NCBI GenBank assembly: GCA_017430325.1
Contig: JAFRNE010000024.1
Span: 1-33,036 of the forward strand
DNA length: 33,036 nt
Reading direction: 5' to 3'
Source of the DNA: Eubacterium sp.
GTDB lineage: Bacteria; Bacillota; Clostridia; Lachnospirales; Lachnospiraceae
The translations under genes were made by a program, and so were the position numbers. Below the pieces are notes generated by a model. It worked only from the letters and a program-made list of their open reading frames with translations. It did no database searches and was not told the origin of the DNA. The stretch's first letter is position 1. Each line of letters opens with the position of its first letter. Positions 32,651 to 33,036 of this stretch are shown here, piece by piece.

Positions 32651-32679
32651 TTGACACTGCCCTCTAATTTTGTTAATAT
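32651..32679 (+). promoter_or_regulatory. Strong promoter of tRNA-Ser, possibly of the rRNA operon
   Basis: Consensus TTGACA at 32651-32656, 17-nt spacer, TAATAT at 32674-32679. The expected start near 32686 coincides with a hairpin, TTGTCGCT (32685-32692) with AGCGACAA (32699-32706). Confidence 0.8.
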
Positions 32680-32719
32680 ACACATTGTCGCTGATGAAAG
32701 CGACAACAAAAAATGCCTT

Positions 32720-32805
32720 GGAGAGGTATCGAAGTGGTCATAACGAGGCGGTCTTGAAAACCGTTTGTCTTCACGGGCACGAGGGTTCGAATCCCTCCCT
32801 CTCCG
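32720..32805 (+). tRNA. tRNA-Ser (anticodon UGA)
   Basis: An 86-nt class II tRNA. Acceptor arm GGAGAGG (32720-32726) pairs with CCTCTCC (32798-32804), with discriminator G at 32805. The anticodon arm is GCGGT-CTTGAAA-ACCGT with anticodon TGA, reading UCA and other UCN codons. A long variable arm (TTGTCTTCACGGGCAC) is as expected for serine. The T arm is GAGGG-TTCGAAT-CCCTC. The 3' CCA is not encoded, so it needs RNase Z and CCA addition. No terminator separates it from the following 16S gene. Confidence 0.95.
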
Positions 32806-33016
32806 CTTCACTTCTTCAATTAGAAGTATTGCACATTAACAACTTAACAACATGACAACCCCGAAAATTCTTTTAAGACATTTTCTTACTCTTTCGGGAG
32901 TGAGACGAGATGAAAATCTCAAAAGAATATTCGGATTTGAACGAATCCAAACACAGTAAGTTTAAGGACAGGATTTAAAAGCTAAGCGATTAAATCTGAC
33001 CAAGGACGAACAAACT
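32806..33016 (+). other. Leader between tRNA-Ser and 16S rRNA
   Basis: No gene is seen. Several small stems are visible: ACTTCT/AGAAGT just after the tRNA; CCCGAAA with TTTCGGG; GAGAT-GAAA-ATCTC (32907-32920); GGATT/AATCC; and GATTTAA (32972-32978) with TTAAATC (32990-32996). No good separate promoter was found. The layout suits an rRNA leader with processing stems. Confidence 0.55.
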
Positions 33017-33036
33017 TTTATATGAGAGTTCGATCC
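33017..33036 (+). rRNA. 16S rRNA, first ~20 nt, cut by the window end
   Basis: TTTATATGAGAGTTCGATCC matches the conserved 5' end of bacterial 16S rRNA, in which AGAGTTTGATCC begins about 9 nt into the molecule. The preceding AAGGACGAACAAAC is leader. One base differs from the common form (TTC for TTT). The call rests on a short but very conserved stretch. Confidence 0.8.

Overview
The window reads as one chromosomal segment of a low-to-moderate-GC Firmicute, most likely a Lachnospiraceae member of the Butyrivibrio/Pseudobutyrivibrio type. The basis is the long-form HPF, a prfB with a programmed UGA frameshift, A/G-rich Shine-Dalgarno sequences with frequent TTG/GTG starts, a tRNA without an encoded CCA, and Thr/Glu-rich linkers in exported proteins. 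Genus is an inference; no database search was possible.

Layout. (1) Positions 1-1560 are visibly more AT-rich than the rest and hold an orphan polymorphic-toxin module: a colicin-D-like toxin domain without its delivery part, a putative immunity gene and a frameshifted gene remnant. (2) 1568-4955 is a tight forward operon: hflK, hflC, a pyruvate formate-lyase activating enzyme, and a LOG-family phosphoribohydrolase whose 3' end is tandemly repeated. (3) 4956-6587 is a scrambled accessory stretch: terminator hairpins, a 23-bp tandem repeat, a DUF4143 protein lacking its ATPase half, then an array of at least nine perfect palindromes that all have 3-nt loops. (4) 6588-9935 encodes a 1115-residue protein I cannot assign. 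It converges on the reverse operon sua5-rpiB, whose terminator lies inside the end of the large gene. (5) 11740-15845 holds an SH3b/NlpC-P60 cell-wall hydrolase, long-form hpf and, convergently, an AI-2E family transporter. (6) 16080-22459 runs secA, prfB, hom, and lysC with an internal start. (7) 22665-32066 is a long forward run: dCMP deaminase, a YcxB-like membrane protein, tsaE, a degenerate GGDEF protein, tsaB, rimI, a GH3 lipoprotein, rnz, tsaD and ispD. (8) 32067-33036 is a decayed coding stretch, a terminator, a tRNA-Ser(UGA) with a near-consensus promoter, and the leader and first ~20 nt of a 16S rRNA gene, where the window ends.

How the genes work together. Four genes of the tRNA t6A37 pathway are present (sua5/tsaC, tsaE, tsaB, tsaD), with rimI beside them, RNase Z for tRNA 3' maturation and a tRNA gene, so translation and tRNA maturation is the main core theme. 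prfB, hpf and secA add termination, ribosome hibernation and export. hom and lysC begin the aspartate-family amino acid pathway.

The strongest candidate for something undescribed is the palindrome array at 6185-6417, next to the unassigned 1115-residue gene. A second recurring oddity is tandem duplication of gene 3' ends together with their stop codons, seen after the LOG, YcxB-like and tsaE genes.
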